Positions 16,986 through 25,802 of a stretch of DNA of 64,000 bases are shown in pieces. The translations under genes were made by a program, and so were the position numbers. How positions within the stretch are numbered: the first letter of the stretch is position 1; each line of letters starts with the position of its first letter. Under the pieces are notes generated by a model. That model was not told where the DNA came from, searched no databases, and saw nothing but the letters and a program-made list of their open reading frames with translations. Source of the stretch: Arthrobacter sp. ISL-95 (GTDB taxonomy: Bacteria; Actinomycetota; Actinomycetes; Actinomycetales; Micrococcaceae). Location of the stretch: NCBI RefSeq assembly GCF_018613695.1, contig NZ_JAGGPR010000003.1, forward strand, positions 62,001 through 126,000, written 5' to 3'.

Positions 16986-17839
16986 GAAAGTTTTCCTCCG
17001 ATGCGGTCTGAGAGTTCCTCGCCGATGACATTCACGGCCACCACCACCAGGACCACTACCAACGCGGGCCAGAAGGCAGGGAGGATGTAACCGCCCAGCA
17101 GGGCGCCACGGGATTCCTCGATCATGGCGCCCCAGTCGCTGGTGGGCGGCTGCACGCCGAGCCCGATGAAGGAGAGCGCAGCGAGGTCGGCCAACACATA
17201 GCCGAAGTTCAGTGTTGACTGGGCGCCAACAGTGGGGATCAGGTTGGGTAGAACCCGTCCCAGCACCACCCAGGGCGTCCGGAAACCGAGCACCCGGTAC
17301 GCCTGGACGTACGGCCTGCTCCGCTCAGCCACCACCAAAGACTGCGCCAGCCTGGCAACGTACGGAACGTAGGCGATGGTCATGGCCAGGATGGGCGCGA
17401 AGAGCCCCTTACCGAACAAAGCGATGGCAAGCATGGCCATGAGCAGCGCGGGAAAAGCGAAGAGGAGATCGAAAAGGCGGCCCAAAACCTTGCCCAGCCA
17501 TCCCTCGGACCAGCCGGCTACCAGGCCAAGAAGCAGGCCCAGCACCGTTGATCCGATCACCACGATGGTGGGCCCCAGCAGCGAGGTCCGTCCACCGTGC
17601 ATGAGCCGGCTCAGGAGATCACGGCCTAGAGCGTCGGTGCCCAGCAGGTGCTGTCCGCCGGGACCGGCAAGGACGTTGTTGAGGTCCACATAGTCGGGGT
17701 CGTACGGCGCCAGGACCGGGGCGAAAAGAGAGAGAAGTACGACGACGGCGGCAACGGCGAGCGCGCCCCACGCCATGGGTGACAGGAGGCTGCCGTAACG
17801 GCGAAGCCCCGCCTGTGGCAGCTGGATGGCTAACGTCAT
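16982..17839 (-). CDS. ABC transporter permease, DppC-like
   Basis: A 285-residue inner-membrane permease of the oligopeptide/nickel class with an N-terminal membrane segment and about five more. The EAA-type cytoplasmic loop is visible around AYRVLGFRTPWVVLGRVLPNL, which contacts the ATPase. The family's N-terminal signature LAPYDPDYVDL and HLLGTDALGRDLLSRLMHG are present, typical of DppC/OppC. It overlaps both neighbours by four bases. Confidence 0.93.
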   Translation of the reverse strand: MTLAIQLPQAGLRRYGSLLSPMAWGALAVAAVVVLLSLFAPVLAPYDPDYVDLNNVLAGPGGQHLLGTDALGRDLLSRLMHGGRTSLLGPTIVVIGSTVLGLLLGLVAGWSEGWLGKVLGRLFDLLFAFPALLMAMLAIALFGKGLFAPILAMTIAYVPYVARLAQSLVVAERSRPYVQAYRVLGFRTPWVVLGRVLPNLIPTVGAQSTLNFGYVLADLAALSFIGLGVQPPTSDWGAMIEESRGALLGGYILPAFWPALVVVLVVVAVNVIGEELSDRIGGKLS

Positions 17840-18867
17840 CGGGACTCCGTTCCGGCCGCGATCCGCGGATCAATGAGGGGTTGGACGAGGTCCACCACGG
17901 TGTTGACCAGGACGAAGGCTGCAACCACCACCATGACGATCGCTTGGACAACACCGAAGTCGAGCCTGTCGATGGACTGCACCAGGAGTTGACCGATGCC
18001 GGAGAGGCCGAAGGTCCGCTCGATGATGGCGCTGGAGACCAGAAGTCCGGCCACGAGCACGCCGCTCACGGTGAGGATGGGTCCCATGGCATTGCGCAGG
18101 ACGTGGCGTGCCACCACGGATCCGCGGGTGAGGCCGCGGCTGGTGGCCACCTCAACGTGTTCGCGGAGCAGTTGCTCGTTCATGGAGGAACGGGTCACCC
18201 TGGCCACCATGGCGATGTAGGTGATGCCCAAGGCGAGTGCCGGGAGGGTGAGATGCCAGATCCGGTCCCATCCGCCGTCGCCGCTTCCAAAGGAGGGGAA
18301 CCAGCCCAAGCCCACGGAGAAGAGCGCTACCAAGGCGATGGCTGCCACAAACGGCGGAACGGCACCCGCGGCGGTGAGGGTAATGAGGATGAAGCGATCG
18401 CCGAAGCCTTTGTTCAGGCTGGCCACAATGCCGGCGAACAATCCCAGGACGGTGATGAAGACTGCGGCAAGTGCTACGAGTTGCAGGGTGGTGGGCAGCC
18501 GTCCGAGCAAGACGTCGGAGACGTCCTGGCGGTAGGTCAGCGAGCGGCCCCAATCCCCTTGGAGAATGCCGCCGAGCCAATTCAGGTACTGTTCCCAGGC
18601 CGGTTTATCCAGGCCGAACTGCCGGGTGATCTCTTCCAGTGCCTCGGGTTTGGGGCTGCGTCCCCTCAGCAGGAACCGTGCGGGATCGCCGGGAACAAGG
18701 AAGCGGGAGAAGAACACGGCCAGTGAGGCAACAAAGAGGGTGACTACCAAGGCCAGAACCTTCTTGGCGATGTACATTGCGGGGCGGGCTGCCTGGCCTT
18801 TTTCGCGCCTGCGGGAGGGGGCACCCGGCGCCGGGGCTGGCGCCTGTACGTGATCTGTAGCGGTCAT
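17836..18867 (-). CDS. ABC transporter permease, DppB-like
   Basis: A 343-residue permease of the DppB/OppB type with a positively charged cytoplasmic leader (about 25 residues), a first membrane segment followed by FLVPGDPARFLL, five further segments, and the EAA loop near ATSRGLTRGSVVARHVLRNA. It pairs with the DppC-like permease, which it overlaps by four bases, and starts one base after the binding-protein gene. Confidence 0.93.
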   Translation of the reverse strand: MTATDHVQAPAPAPGAPSRRREKGQAARPAMYIAKKVLALVVTLFVASLAVFFSRFLVPGDPARFLLRGRSPKPEALEEITRQFGLDKPAWEQYLNWLGGILQGDWGRSLTYRQDVSDVLLGRLPTTLQLVALAAVFITVLGLFAGIVASLNKGFGDRFILITLTAAGAVPPFVAAIALVALFSVGLGWFPSFGSGDGGWDRIWHLTLPALALGITYIAMVARVTRSSMNEQLLREHVEVATSRGLTRGSVVARHVLRNAMGPILTVSGVLVAGLLVSSAIIERTFGLSGIGQLLVQSIDRLDFGVVQAIVMVVVAAFVLVNTVVDLVQPLIDPRIAAGTESR

Positions 18868-18868
18868 G

Positions 18869-20554
18869 TCAGCGACCTCCTATCTGGGCTGCCCACGGGA
18901 AGTACATGTAGTTGATGGAGGGGTCCGCCCCGGTGATGCGTTTGCCCTGCCACATGGACGTGACAGTCTCATAGAGAGGCCCCCACACCACGTCATCGGC
19001 GGCCAGCTTGGCGGCCTGGCCCGTGAGCTTGCCCCGGGCGTCGGGGTCCTGCACGGTGTACGCGGTGTTGACCAAGTCATCGAATTCCGGGTTGCTCCAG
19101 CCGCCATAGTTGCTGAAATCGCCGGTGCGCAGCACGCTGTACATCTCCAAGGGCTCGGTGCTGGAGAGGTACCAGGAAGTCACCAGAAGGTCCACGTTCT
19201 TGCGGGCCTCAGGATCGGAGAAGAGCGTGGTGTATTTGTCGTTGGACATGGTCTGGATTTCGGGGTCCAGGCCAATCTCCTTGGCCGCGGATGCGATGGC
19301 CCGTGCCGTGATGTCGAAAGCTGCGTTCAGTGAGGCCGTGGCGAAGACGAACTTGCTGCCCTCGGCCCCTGCTTCCTGGATGAGTTTCTTGGCTTCTTCC
19401 AGGTCATAGGGCGTGGACAACAAGCCGTCGAAAGCCTCTTCCGCAGTCTGGGTAGGAACGTCCTTCCACACACTCTTGGTGGTCAGCGCATCCGTCTTCT
19501 TCGCATAGCCCTGTTCGGCCGCTTTGATCAAGGCTTCACGGTTGATGGCCATCATCAGCGCTTTGCGGACCCGGACGTCCTTGAACGTGCCGGCGAGGTT
19601 GGTGAAGACCATGCTTTGCACCGACGTATCCTCGCCGAAGTACAAGGACCCGGCGTCTTTGTTGGCCTTCAGGATGTCCATGGCGTTTGACGGGATCGCG
19701 AAGCCACCGTCAATTTCGCCGGTCTGGAACGCGTTGATCCGGGACGTGGCATCGGGGAGCATCTTGAAAGTGACCTGGCCTGACTTGGCTTTGAGCTCCG
19801 GATCCCAGTAATCGTCGAACCGTTTGAGGGTGATGCTTTCCCCGGCTTCCCATTGCTCGAACATGAAGGGGCCGGTGCAGTTCACGCCGGTGCTGGAGTT
19901 GCCGTAGTCCTTGCCCGCCGCTTGCAGGGTCTTGGCGGACTCCACCACGCCTGTGGCTCCCACCAGGGAGCTGTTGAACACGTAGTCCGGCCGGGTGGTG
20001 GTCACGGTGACCTCGAAGTCGCCGGTCTTCTCGATTGAGTCCACGTTCTGGTACGCGGAGGCCCAGAAGGAACCCACTTCCGGGTCCACATGGCGGCTCA
20101 GGGAAGCCACAACATCGTCCGCCGTCATCTCGCTGCCGTCGTGGAATTTCACTCCCTGCCGGATGGTGTAAACCCACGTCAACGGATCCGGATTCTCCAC
20201 CCTTGTGGCCAGGCCCGGCGACGTGGACAGGTCCGCATTCCAACGGAACAACGACTCACACACATTGGACAGGACAGTGTTGTCCGGGTAGTCGAAGGCG
20301 TACGCATAGTCCAGCGAGAACGGCTCCGCGTACATGGCCCAGTTGAAGTTATCGATCTCCTTGGTAGGGGCCGGAGTGGAGTCGGACACGGTGAACTTGG
20401 CTCCGTCCGCGGCGTCCGTCACGCCGGCGGGCCGGACGCCGCAGCCGCCCAGAACCAAGCCGGCCACGACGGCGGCGACGCCTACCGCGGTGATGCGCGA
20501 CGGCGTCGTCCGCTGTTTGTTGCCTCCGGCACCGCGCTCTGTTGGCGGCCTCAT
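18869..20554 (-). CDS. ABC transporter solute-binding lipoprotein, family 5
   Basis: A 561-residue extracytoplasmic binding protein of the peptide/opine/nickel class. A twin-arginine-free signal peptide ends in a lipobox LVLGGC (about residues 33-38), so it should be lipid-anchored. Family features include FHDGSEMTADDVVASL and the DVRVRKALMMAINREALI segment. It defines the specificity of the DppBC-like permeases downstream. Its ATG overlaps the amidohydrolase stop by four bases, tying transport to hydrolysis. The ligand cannot be read from sequence. Confidence 0.93.
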   Translation of the reverse strand: MRPPTERGAGGNKQRTTPSRITAVGVAAVVAGLVLGGCGVRPAGVTDAADGAKFTVSDSTPAPTKEIDNFNWAMYAEPFSLDYAYAFDYPDNTVLSNVCESLFRWNADLSTSPGLATRVENPDPLTWVYTIRQGVKFHDGSEMTADDVVASLSRHVDPEVGSFWASAYQNVDSIEKTGDFEVTVTTTRPDYVFNSSLVGATGVVESAKTLQAAGKDYGNSSTGVNCTGPFMFEQWEAGESITLKRFDDYWDPELKAKSGQVTFKMLPDATSRINAFQTGEIDGGFAIPSNAMDILKANKDAGSLYFGEDTSVQSMVFTNLAGTFKDVRVRKALMMAINREALIKAAEQGYAKKTDALTTKSVWKDVPTQTAEEAFDGLLSTPYDLEEAKKLIQEAGAEGSKFVFATASLNAAFDITARAIASAAKEIGLDPEIQTMSNDKYTTLFSDPEARKNVDLLVTSWYLSSTEPLEMYSVLRTGDFSNYGGWSNPEFDDLVNTAYTVQDPDARGKLTGQAAKLAADDVVWGPLYETVTSMWQGKRITGADPSINYMYFPWAAQIGGR

Positions 20555-22248
20555 GGCATCACCCTGGCGGGCTGGACTTGGTTGTCACGGGTGAGCGCAC
20601 GATCGTAAACGCACTCGCCCCCAATCCACGTCTGCGTCACCACCGCACGGTGCAGTTCCTCCGCCGGGAGGTCGAAAACGTTCAGGTCCAGAACGGCGAG
20701 GTCCGCGAGTTTTCCCGGTTCCAACGTTCCCGTTTCAGCGTCCAAGTGGTTGATCCAGGCGGAGCCGTAAGTGTAGGCATCCAGGATCTGTTTGAGGCTG
20801 AGCTTCTGTGATTCAGGACCGAGCGGTGGCAGGTCCTCCTCCGGTGCGGTTCGGTTGACTGCTACGTGGCTGGCTGCGATGGGGTCCGCCGTGGAGACCG
20901 GCCAGTCGCTTCCTGCCACCAAACGTGCGCCTGCGGAGGCCAGTTCACCGAAGGGGTAGTGCCTGTCCTCGGCACCTGGTTCAAGGAACGGGAGGGTCAG
21001 GGTGTCCATCTGTTCTTCGTGGCAGGCCCAGAGAGCCTGCACGTTGGCCGCCGCATTCAACGCTGCAAAGCGGGGAACATCCTCGCTGCGGACTACCTGA
21101 AGGTGGGCAAGGTGGTGCCGCTGATCGTTGGGCCCGTTGCTGTCCCGCGCTGCCTCGAGCGCGTCCAGAGCGTCAGTCACGGCGCGGTCGCCCAGTGCAT
21201 GGAAGTGGAGTTGCATACCTGCGGCGTCAATGGCCGTGACGAACTTCTTCAGCTCATCCGGTTCGAAGAACTCAATGCCTCGGTTGTCCGTGTGATGGCC
21301 ATGGTGATCGAGATAGACGTGGTGCATGGCGGCGGTGTAGTTCTCAGCCACACCATCCACCATGACTTTGACGGTGTTGGCGTTGAGCATCTGGTGATCG
21401 AAGCTGCTGGCCACCCTATCCCGGCGTTCCACAATTGCTTCCAGCTGGCCTATTCCGGCCGTGCGGTTCCACCATTGGCATGCTGTGACCCGGACTTTGA
21501 GGTCTCCTGCCTTCGCCGCATCCATGTAGACGTTCAAATGATCGGCATGTTCGCCCTCCGGGATAGGAACCCAGGCGTCCTGCCAGGCCGTAATGCCTTG
21601 CGCCAGGAGAAGTTTCTGGGATGCGAGCAGGCCCTGGTACGCCAGCCCGTACGGCACCGGCGGTTTGGCCGCGTTGAACAGGTCCATGGCACCTTCATGA
21701 ACTGTGCCGGCCGGTCTCCCGTCCTCTTCACGTTCCAACCGTCCGCCCTCCGGATCAGGTGTTTCTGCGCTGATTCCCGCGGCTGCAAAGGCTGTGGTGT
21801 TGGCCCATGCCCCGTGGTGGTCCCGGTTGATGAGGTAGACGGGCCGGTCCGGCACCACCTCGTCCAGTAGTCCGCGCGTGGGAGTGCCGCCGGGGAAGAA
21901 GTCCATGGACCACCCGGCACCCAAAATCCAAGGTTCGTCCGGGTTTTCCTCTGCATATCGGGCAACACGTGCCACGGCCTCTTCTGCACTGCTGGCCTCT
22001 GTGAGGTCGCACTGGAGCAGTTCGATGCCGGCGAAGATGGGGTGAACGTGGGCGTCCTGGAAACCGGGCACCACCAGCTGACCTTGCAGGTCCACCCTGC
22101 GAGTGTCCGGTGTGACAGTTCTGTTGACGTCCTCGGGCTGACCGACAGCGATGATCCGGCCTTCGGTTATTGCGAGGTTTGCGCGGAGGGGCCCGGCGTC
22201 GTTGCCGGTGTACACCCATCCGTTCTCAAACAAAATCTCTGCGTGCAC
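20551..22248 (-). CDS. Amidohydrolase, YtcJ-like metal-dependent family
   Basis: A 565-residue amidohydrolase of the YtcJ/AepA group, probably cleaving an amide or related bond with a metal-bound water. It shows the HxH metal motif in PGFQDAHVHPIF, later histidines in HFHALGDRAV and HHLAHLQVV, and the catalytic aspartate region AGSDWPV. The GTG at 22248 is chosen because AAGGACT precedes it and the protein then begins like the family. It is the first gene of the operon, behind a promoter overlapped by a perfect palindrome. Substrate unknown; the downstream transporter and oxidase suggest an N-acyl amine or similar. Confidence 0.88.
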   Translation of the reverse strand: MHAEILFENGWVYTGNDAGPLRANLAITEGRIIAVGQPEDVNRTVTPDTRRVDLQGQLVVPGFQDAHVHPIFAGIELLQCDLTEASSAEEAVARVARYAEENPDEPWILGAGWSMDFFPGGTPTRGLLDEVVPDRPVYLINRDHHGAWANTTAFAAAGISAETPDPEGGRLEREEDGRPAGTVHEGAMDLFNAAKPPVPYGLAYQGLLASQKLLLAQGITAWQDAWVPIPEGEHADHLNVYMDAAKAGDLKVRVTACQWWNRTAGIGQLEAIVERRDRVASSFDHQMLNANTVKVMVDGVAENYTAAMHHVYLDHHGHHTDNRGIEFFEPDELKKFVTAIDAAGMQLHFHALGDRAVTDALDALEAARDSNGPNDQRHHLAHLQVVRSEDVPRFAALNAAANVQALWACHEEQMDTLTLPFLEPGAEDRHYPFGELASAGARLVAGSDWPVSTADPIAASHVAVNRTAPEEDLPPLGPESQKLSLKQILDAYTYGSAWINHLDAETGTLEPGKLADLAVLDLNVFDLPAEELHRAVVTQTWIGGECVYDRALTRDNQVQPARVMP

Positions 22249-22286
22249 GGCTGAGTCCTTTCGTGGGAAATTCAACTCTGCGAGAC

Positions 22287-22326
22287 ACACTATGAGCCAG
22301 ATCACATTAAAGTCAACAGTGTTGAC
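22287..22326 (-). promoter_or_regulatory. Promoter and operator of the amidohydrolase operon
   Basis: On the minus strand: -35 TTGACT (complement at 22311-22316), 18-base spacer, -10 TAGTGT (complement at 22287-22292). A perfect palindrome GTCAACA-G-TGTTGAC (22312-22326) overlaps the -35. A divergent tetR gene starts about 100 bases away, so its product is the likely ligand. The promoter is inferred from sequence only. Confidence 0.65.
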
Positions 22327-22426
22327 ATCAATGCTGACAAAGACTTTCACTGGACCTTGAAAGGAGGGCGCCATGAATCAGGTAGGTTGATATTCAACCG
22401 GGGATCGCATGGAAGGTGGACAACTG

Positions 22427-23107
22427 ATGGTGCAGCCAGCACAATCGACGGACCGCCGCACGCGCCTGGACCCCGCCACCATCATTGACGCCGTCCTACG
22501 GATCTCCCGTCAGGAACTCGGGGAACGGCTTACAGTCCGCCGGCTGGGACAGGAACTTGAGGTAGACGCCACCGCCGTCTATCGCCATTTTCGGAACCGG
22601 GACGCGATTGTCAGGGCAGCGCTGGACCAGCTGTTCATGATGTCCGTGGAGCGCACGCTGGCCATCGCACGGGACCTTCACTGGCGTGCCCGGCTGGAGG
22701 CGTACCTCGACGAACTCCTCAAAGCTTTCATGCAGCACCCGTCCTTGGGGAGCGAGTCATTCGCCACGGACACGTACGGCCCGGGCGAGTTGAAAGCAAT
22801 CGAGTTCGTTCTGCAATGCCTCACTGACGCGGGGCTCGCAGAGGACCGCGTGGTGCACTACTACGCGGCCCTGGAAAGCTACACCCTTGCACTCGGCGCG
22901 GGAATCGCGGTTGAAATCCAGCGGCTACCGGACTCCGAAGGCCACGATCCTTGGCTCAACCCCCGGGTTTTCACACGCATCACCGGTCACCCGCTCCTTG
23001 AAAAACACCACGAAGCACTACAAAACCTGGACTCCCTCAAGGCTTTCCAGGCCGGTCTGGCTGCGATTCTGGACAGCGCCGAACGGGAAAGCACCAAGCA
23101 GGCCTGA
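22427..23107 (+). CDS. TetR-family regulator, divergent from the amidohydrolase operon
   Basis: About 226 residues, with an N-terminal helix-turn-helix (RLGQELEVDATAVYRHFRNRDAIV) and a TetR C-terminal ligand domain. The ATG at 22427 has GGAAGGTGG seven bases upstream; an in-frame ATG at 22409 is possible. A stronger Shine-Dalgarno (AAGGAGG) lies before another in-frame ATG at 22373, but that frame stops after five codons (22388-22390). It is divergent from the amidohydrolase operon, whose promoter has a perfect palindrome, and the aldehyde dehydrogenase follows it on the same strand. It probably controls both. Confidence 0.9.
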   Translation: MVQPAQSTDRRTRLDPATIIDAVLRISRQELGERLTVRRLGQELEVDATAVYRHFRNRDAIVRAALDQLFMMSVERTLAIARDLHWRARLEAYLDELLKAFMQHPSLGSESFATDTYGPGELKAIEFVLQCLTDAGLAEDRVVHYYAALESYTLALGAGIAVEIQRLPDSEGHDPWLNPRVFTRITGHPLLEKHHEALQNLDSLKAFQAGLAAILDSAERESTKQA

Positions 23108-23243
23108 CCGGCCTGCTGCCCCGGACCGGCTGCCTGCTTTACCAGCAACACACCCACACTTCCCCACACGACGCCACCACCCGGCGTCATTCATTCAGCA
23201 CTGCCCGGACAGCGACGCCCGGCAGGGAAAGCACGGTACCCCC

Positions 23244-24722
23244 ATGCACCAATTCATCAACGGAAAACTGCTGTCCGGCACCTCTGGAAACAGCCTCGAC
23301 GTCATCAACCCGGCCACCTCCGAGGTAGTGGAAACGGTGGGACTCGCTTCACTGAAGGATCTGGAGTCGGCAGTGGCGGCCGCCCGTTCAGCCTTCCCGG
23401 GTTGGTCCCGGACTGCCCCGGGCGAACGCGCCGGGATCCTGCATACGTTCGCCCGCATCATGGAAGATCGAGCGGAGGAATTCGCCCGGGTTGAGAGTTC
23501 GCAAACGGGCAAACCCCTGGGGTTGACCAGGGAGTTCGACGTCCCCGGGACCATCGACAACATCGACTTCTTCGCAGGAGCTGCACGACACCTCGAGGGC
23601 AAGGCCACCGCCGAGTATTCGCCCCAGCACACATCCTCCATCCGTCGGGAGTCCATTGGCGTGGTGGGGTCCATCGCCCCGTGGAACTACCCGCTGCAGA
23701 TGGCAGCGTGGAAGATCCTTCCAGCCATTGCGGCCGGCAACACCATTATTCTCAAGCCCGCCGAGATCACCCCGCTGACGTCCCTGATGTTCGCGCAAGC
23801 GCTCAGCGATGCCGGACTGCCCGACGGCGTGGTGAACGTGGTTGTGGGCGACGGCGCCACCGTTGGGGTAGCGCTCATGCGGCACCCGGACGTGGACATG
23901 GTCTCCTTCACCGGCTCCACAGCAGTGGGCCGCACGGTCCTGGAGGCTGCTGCCGTCAACGCCAAACGCGTGCACCTTGAGTTGGGTGGCAAGGCACCGT
24001 TCGTGGTGTTCGATGACGCCAACCTGGACGCTGCTGTACATGGCGCAGTGGCCGGATCACTGATCAACACGGGCCAGGACTGCACCGCTGCAACACGGGC
24101 AATCGTGCACCGGAGCGTTTACGAGGAGTTCGTGGCGAAGGTTGCTGCCCGCTTTGAGGGGATTATCCTGGGCGCGCCCGGGGATAACGATGCGGACCTT
24201 GGCCCGCTGGTCTCGTTCAAGCAGCGCGACCATGTGGCAGCGATGGTGGATCGTGCACGGAGCTACAGCAAGGTCATGGCCGGCGGCTACGCTCCTACGG
24301 ATGGGGGCTTGGAGAGAGGCGCCTTCTACCGGCCCACGCTGGTGGTTGACGCGGCTCCGGACTCGGAAATCGTCAAGGACGAAGTGTTCGGTCCGGTCCT
24401 GGTGGTCCTGCCCTTCGACACCGACGACCAAGCGATCCACCTGGCCAACGACACCGTCTACGGACTCGCCGCCTCCGCCTGGACAAACAACCTTCAGCGG
24501 GCATTGCGGGCTACCCGTGAGATCAAGGCCGGCTGCGTCTGGGTCAACGACCACGTCCCGATCATCTCGGAGATGCCCCACGGAGGCTTCAAGCAATCCG
24601 GCTTCGGCAAGGACATGTCTGCCTACTCGTTTGAGGAGTACACCCAAGTCAAGCATGTGATGTTCGAGTTGGAGGGCGTTAGCGAGAAGGACTGGCACCG
24701 GACAATCTTCACCTTGCGCTAA
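23244..24722 (+). CDS. Aldehyde dehydrogenase (aminobutyraldehyde/betaine-aldehyde type)
   Basis: A 492-residue NAD(P)-dependent aldehyde dehydrogenase. The Rossmann segment SFTGSTAVGR, the general-base glutamate in LELGGKAP and the catalytic cysteine in GQDCTAATR are all present, and APWNYPLQMAAWK is typical of gamma-aminobutyraldehyde and betaine-aldehyde enzymes. It would oxidise the aldehyde made by the amine oxidase at 13878. The start at 23244 gives the usual MHQFINGKLL beginning; it lies 136 bases after tetR, with no strong terminator seen between. Exact substrate inferred from context only. Confidence 0.9.
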   Translation: MHQFINGKLLSGTSGNSLDVINPATSEVVETVGLASLKDLESAVAAARSAFPGWSRTAPGERAGILHTFARIMEDRAEEFARVESSQTGKPLGLTREFDVPGTIDNIDFFAGAARHLEGKATAEYSPQHTSSIRRESIGVVGSIAPWNYPLQMAAWKILPAIAAGNTIILKPAEITPLTSLMFAQALSDAGLPDGVVNVVVGDGATVGVALMRHPDVDMVSFTGSTAVGRTVLEAAAVNAKRVHLELGGKAPFVVFDDANLDAAVHGAVAGSLINTGQDCTAATRAIVHRSVYEEFVAKVAARFEGIILGAPGDNDADLGPLVSFKQRDHVAAMVDRARSYSKVMAGGYAPTDGGLERGAFYRPTLVVDAAPDSEIVKDEVFGPVLVVLPFDTDDQAIHLANDTVYGLAASAWTNNLQRALRATREIKAGCVWVNDHVPIISEMPHGGFKQSGFGKDMSAYSFEEYTQVKHVMFELEGVSEKDWHRTIFTLR

Positions 24723-24730
24723 TTCCCTGC

Positions 24731-24842
24731 GTTGCGGGGCCCGCTCTGCGTGCTTGCGGGATTAGGGCCCACGCCGCCCGGGTTCCCTGGCTGAGCTTGC
24801 GAAGTGAGGGAGGCGGTGGGGATGCAGAGCGGGCCTCACAAC
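24731..24842. repeat. Intergenic palindrome, family B, copy 3 (overlaps a coding end)
   Basis: A 112-base element, longer than the other copies, with outer arms GTTGCGGGGCCCGCTCTGC and GCAGAGCGGGCCTCACAAC and an added inner inverted part. It lies between convergent genes and supplies the last ~27 codons and stop of the EamA transporter gene on the minus strand. Confidence 0.88.
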
Positions 24843-25730
24843 GGGTGTTTCCGGCCGGATTTTGCGTCCAGCACCGAGCACTGCCGTGGCTACTCCCAGG
24901 AGGAGGATCAGCCCGCCAAGGATCTCGGTCAGCGTGGGAATCTCGTTGAGGACGAGCCACGCGGCCGTCATCCCCACCACCGGGACCAGGAGCGTAAAGG
25001 GCACGACGTCGGAACTCGGGTACAGCGACAACAGCCGGTTCCAGATGCCGTAACCAATCAGGGACGCGAACACCGCCGTGTAGATCGCGCTCAGGATGGT
25101 GGCGGGCTGCAAGTCAGTGAGGGTCGCCCACACGGTGTCCGGCCCGTCCACCACCAGCGACAAAGCAGCCAACGGAACCGGAACCACCGCACCGGACCAC
25201 ACCACCAGGCCCAGGCCGGAGGCTGCTTTGGAATGCCGGGCCACCACATTGCCTACGGCCCAGGACAATGCTGCTGCCAGGACGATCATTAGCGGAAGAA
25301 CCGGTGCCACCGCGCTGCGACCCAACGCCACCACCCCCAGGCCCACAACGCCCAACACCACGCCGGCCACTTGGCGGCGGCTCGGCCTTTCGCCGAGGAC
25401 CCTTGAAGCAAGCAAAATGGTGAACAGAACCTGCGCCTGAAGGACCAGCGACGCCAATCCCGCCGGCATCCCGAGGGCCATACCCAAATACAGGAGGCCG
25501 AATTGGCCGGCGCTCATGAAGAGCCCGACGCCGACAATCGCCTTCCAGCCCACCTTTGGTTTGCGGATGAACAGGATGAACGGAAAAACTACCAGCAAGA
25601 AGCGCATGGCGACGAAGAGCAGCGGCGGGACTTCCCTGCCGTTGGCGTGCAGGCCGAGGTCAATAGCAACGAAGTTAATGCCCCACAGGACAGCAACAAG
25701 GGTGGCGAGGGCAGAGTGGCGAAGGTTCAC
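24762..25730 (-). CDS. EamA/DMT-family transporter
   Basis: About 322 residues with ten hydrophobic segments in two EamA repeats, the drug/metabolite transporter layout (RhaT/YdcZ-type exporters of amino acids, metabolites or drugs). The GTG at 25730 is preferred because the protein then starts NLRHSALATLVAVLWG, as in relatives; an ATG at 25781 would add a hydrophilic 17-residue leader and leave only 21 bases to the divergent LysR gene. The C-terminal tail after GRKIRPETP is encoded by a family B palindrome and is unlikely to be conserved. The LysR neighbour probably regulates it. Confidence 0.88.
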   Translation of the reverse strand: MNLRHSALATLVAVLWGINFVAIDLGLHANGREVPPLLFVAMRFLLVVFPFILFIRKPKVGWKAIVGVGLFMSAGQFGLLYLGMALGMPAGLASLVLQAQVLFTILLASRVLGERPSRRQVAGVVLGVVGLGVVALGRSAVAPVLPLMIVLAAALSWAVGNVVARHSKAASGLGLVVWSGAVVPVPLAALSLVVDGPDTVWATLTDLQPATILSAIYTAVFASLIGYGIWNRLLSLYPSSDVVPFTLLVPVVGMTAAWLVLNEIPTLTEILGGLILLLGVATAVLGAGRKIRPETPVVRPALHPHRLPHFASSAREPGRRGP

Positions 25731-25802
25731 AAGTACACTCTGGCGCTCTTTTAGTTGAAGCACCAGCGTTGAATTCAGCATAGAACAGCGTAGATTTGCT
25801 TC

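Noticed and set aside
17779..18726. Plus-strand frame of 315 codons over the ABC permeases
   Set aside because: Antisense to two permeases that have all family motifs; Gly/His/Asp-rich composition typical of a shadow.
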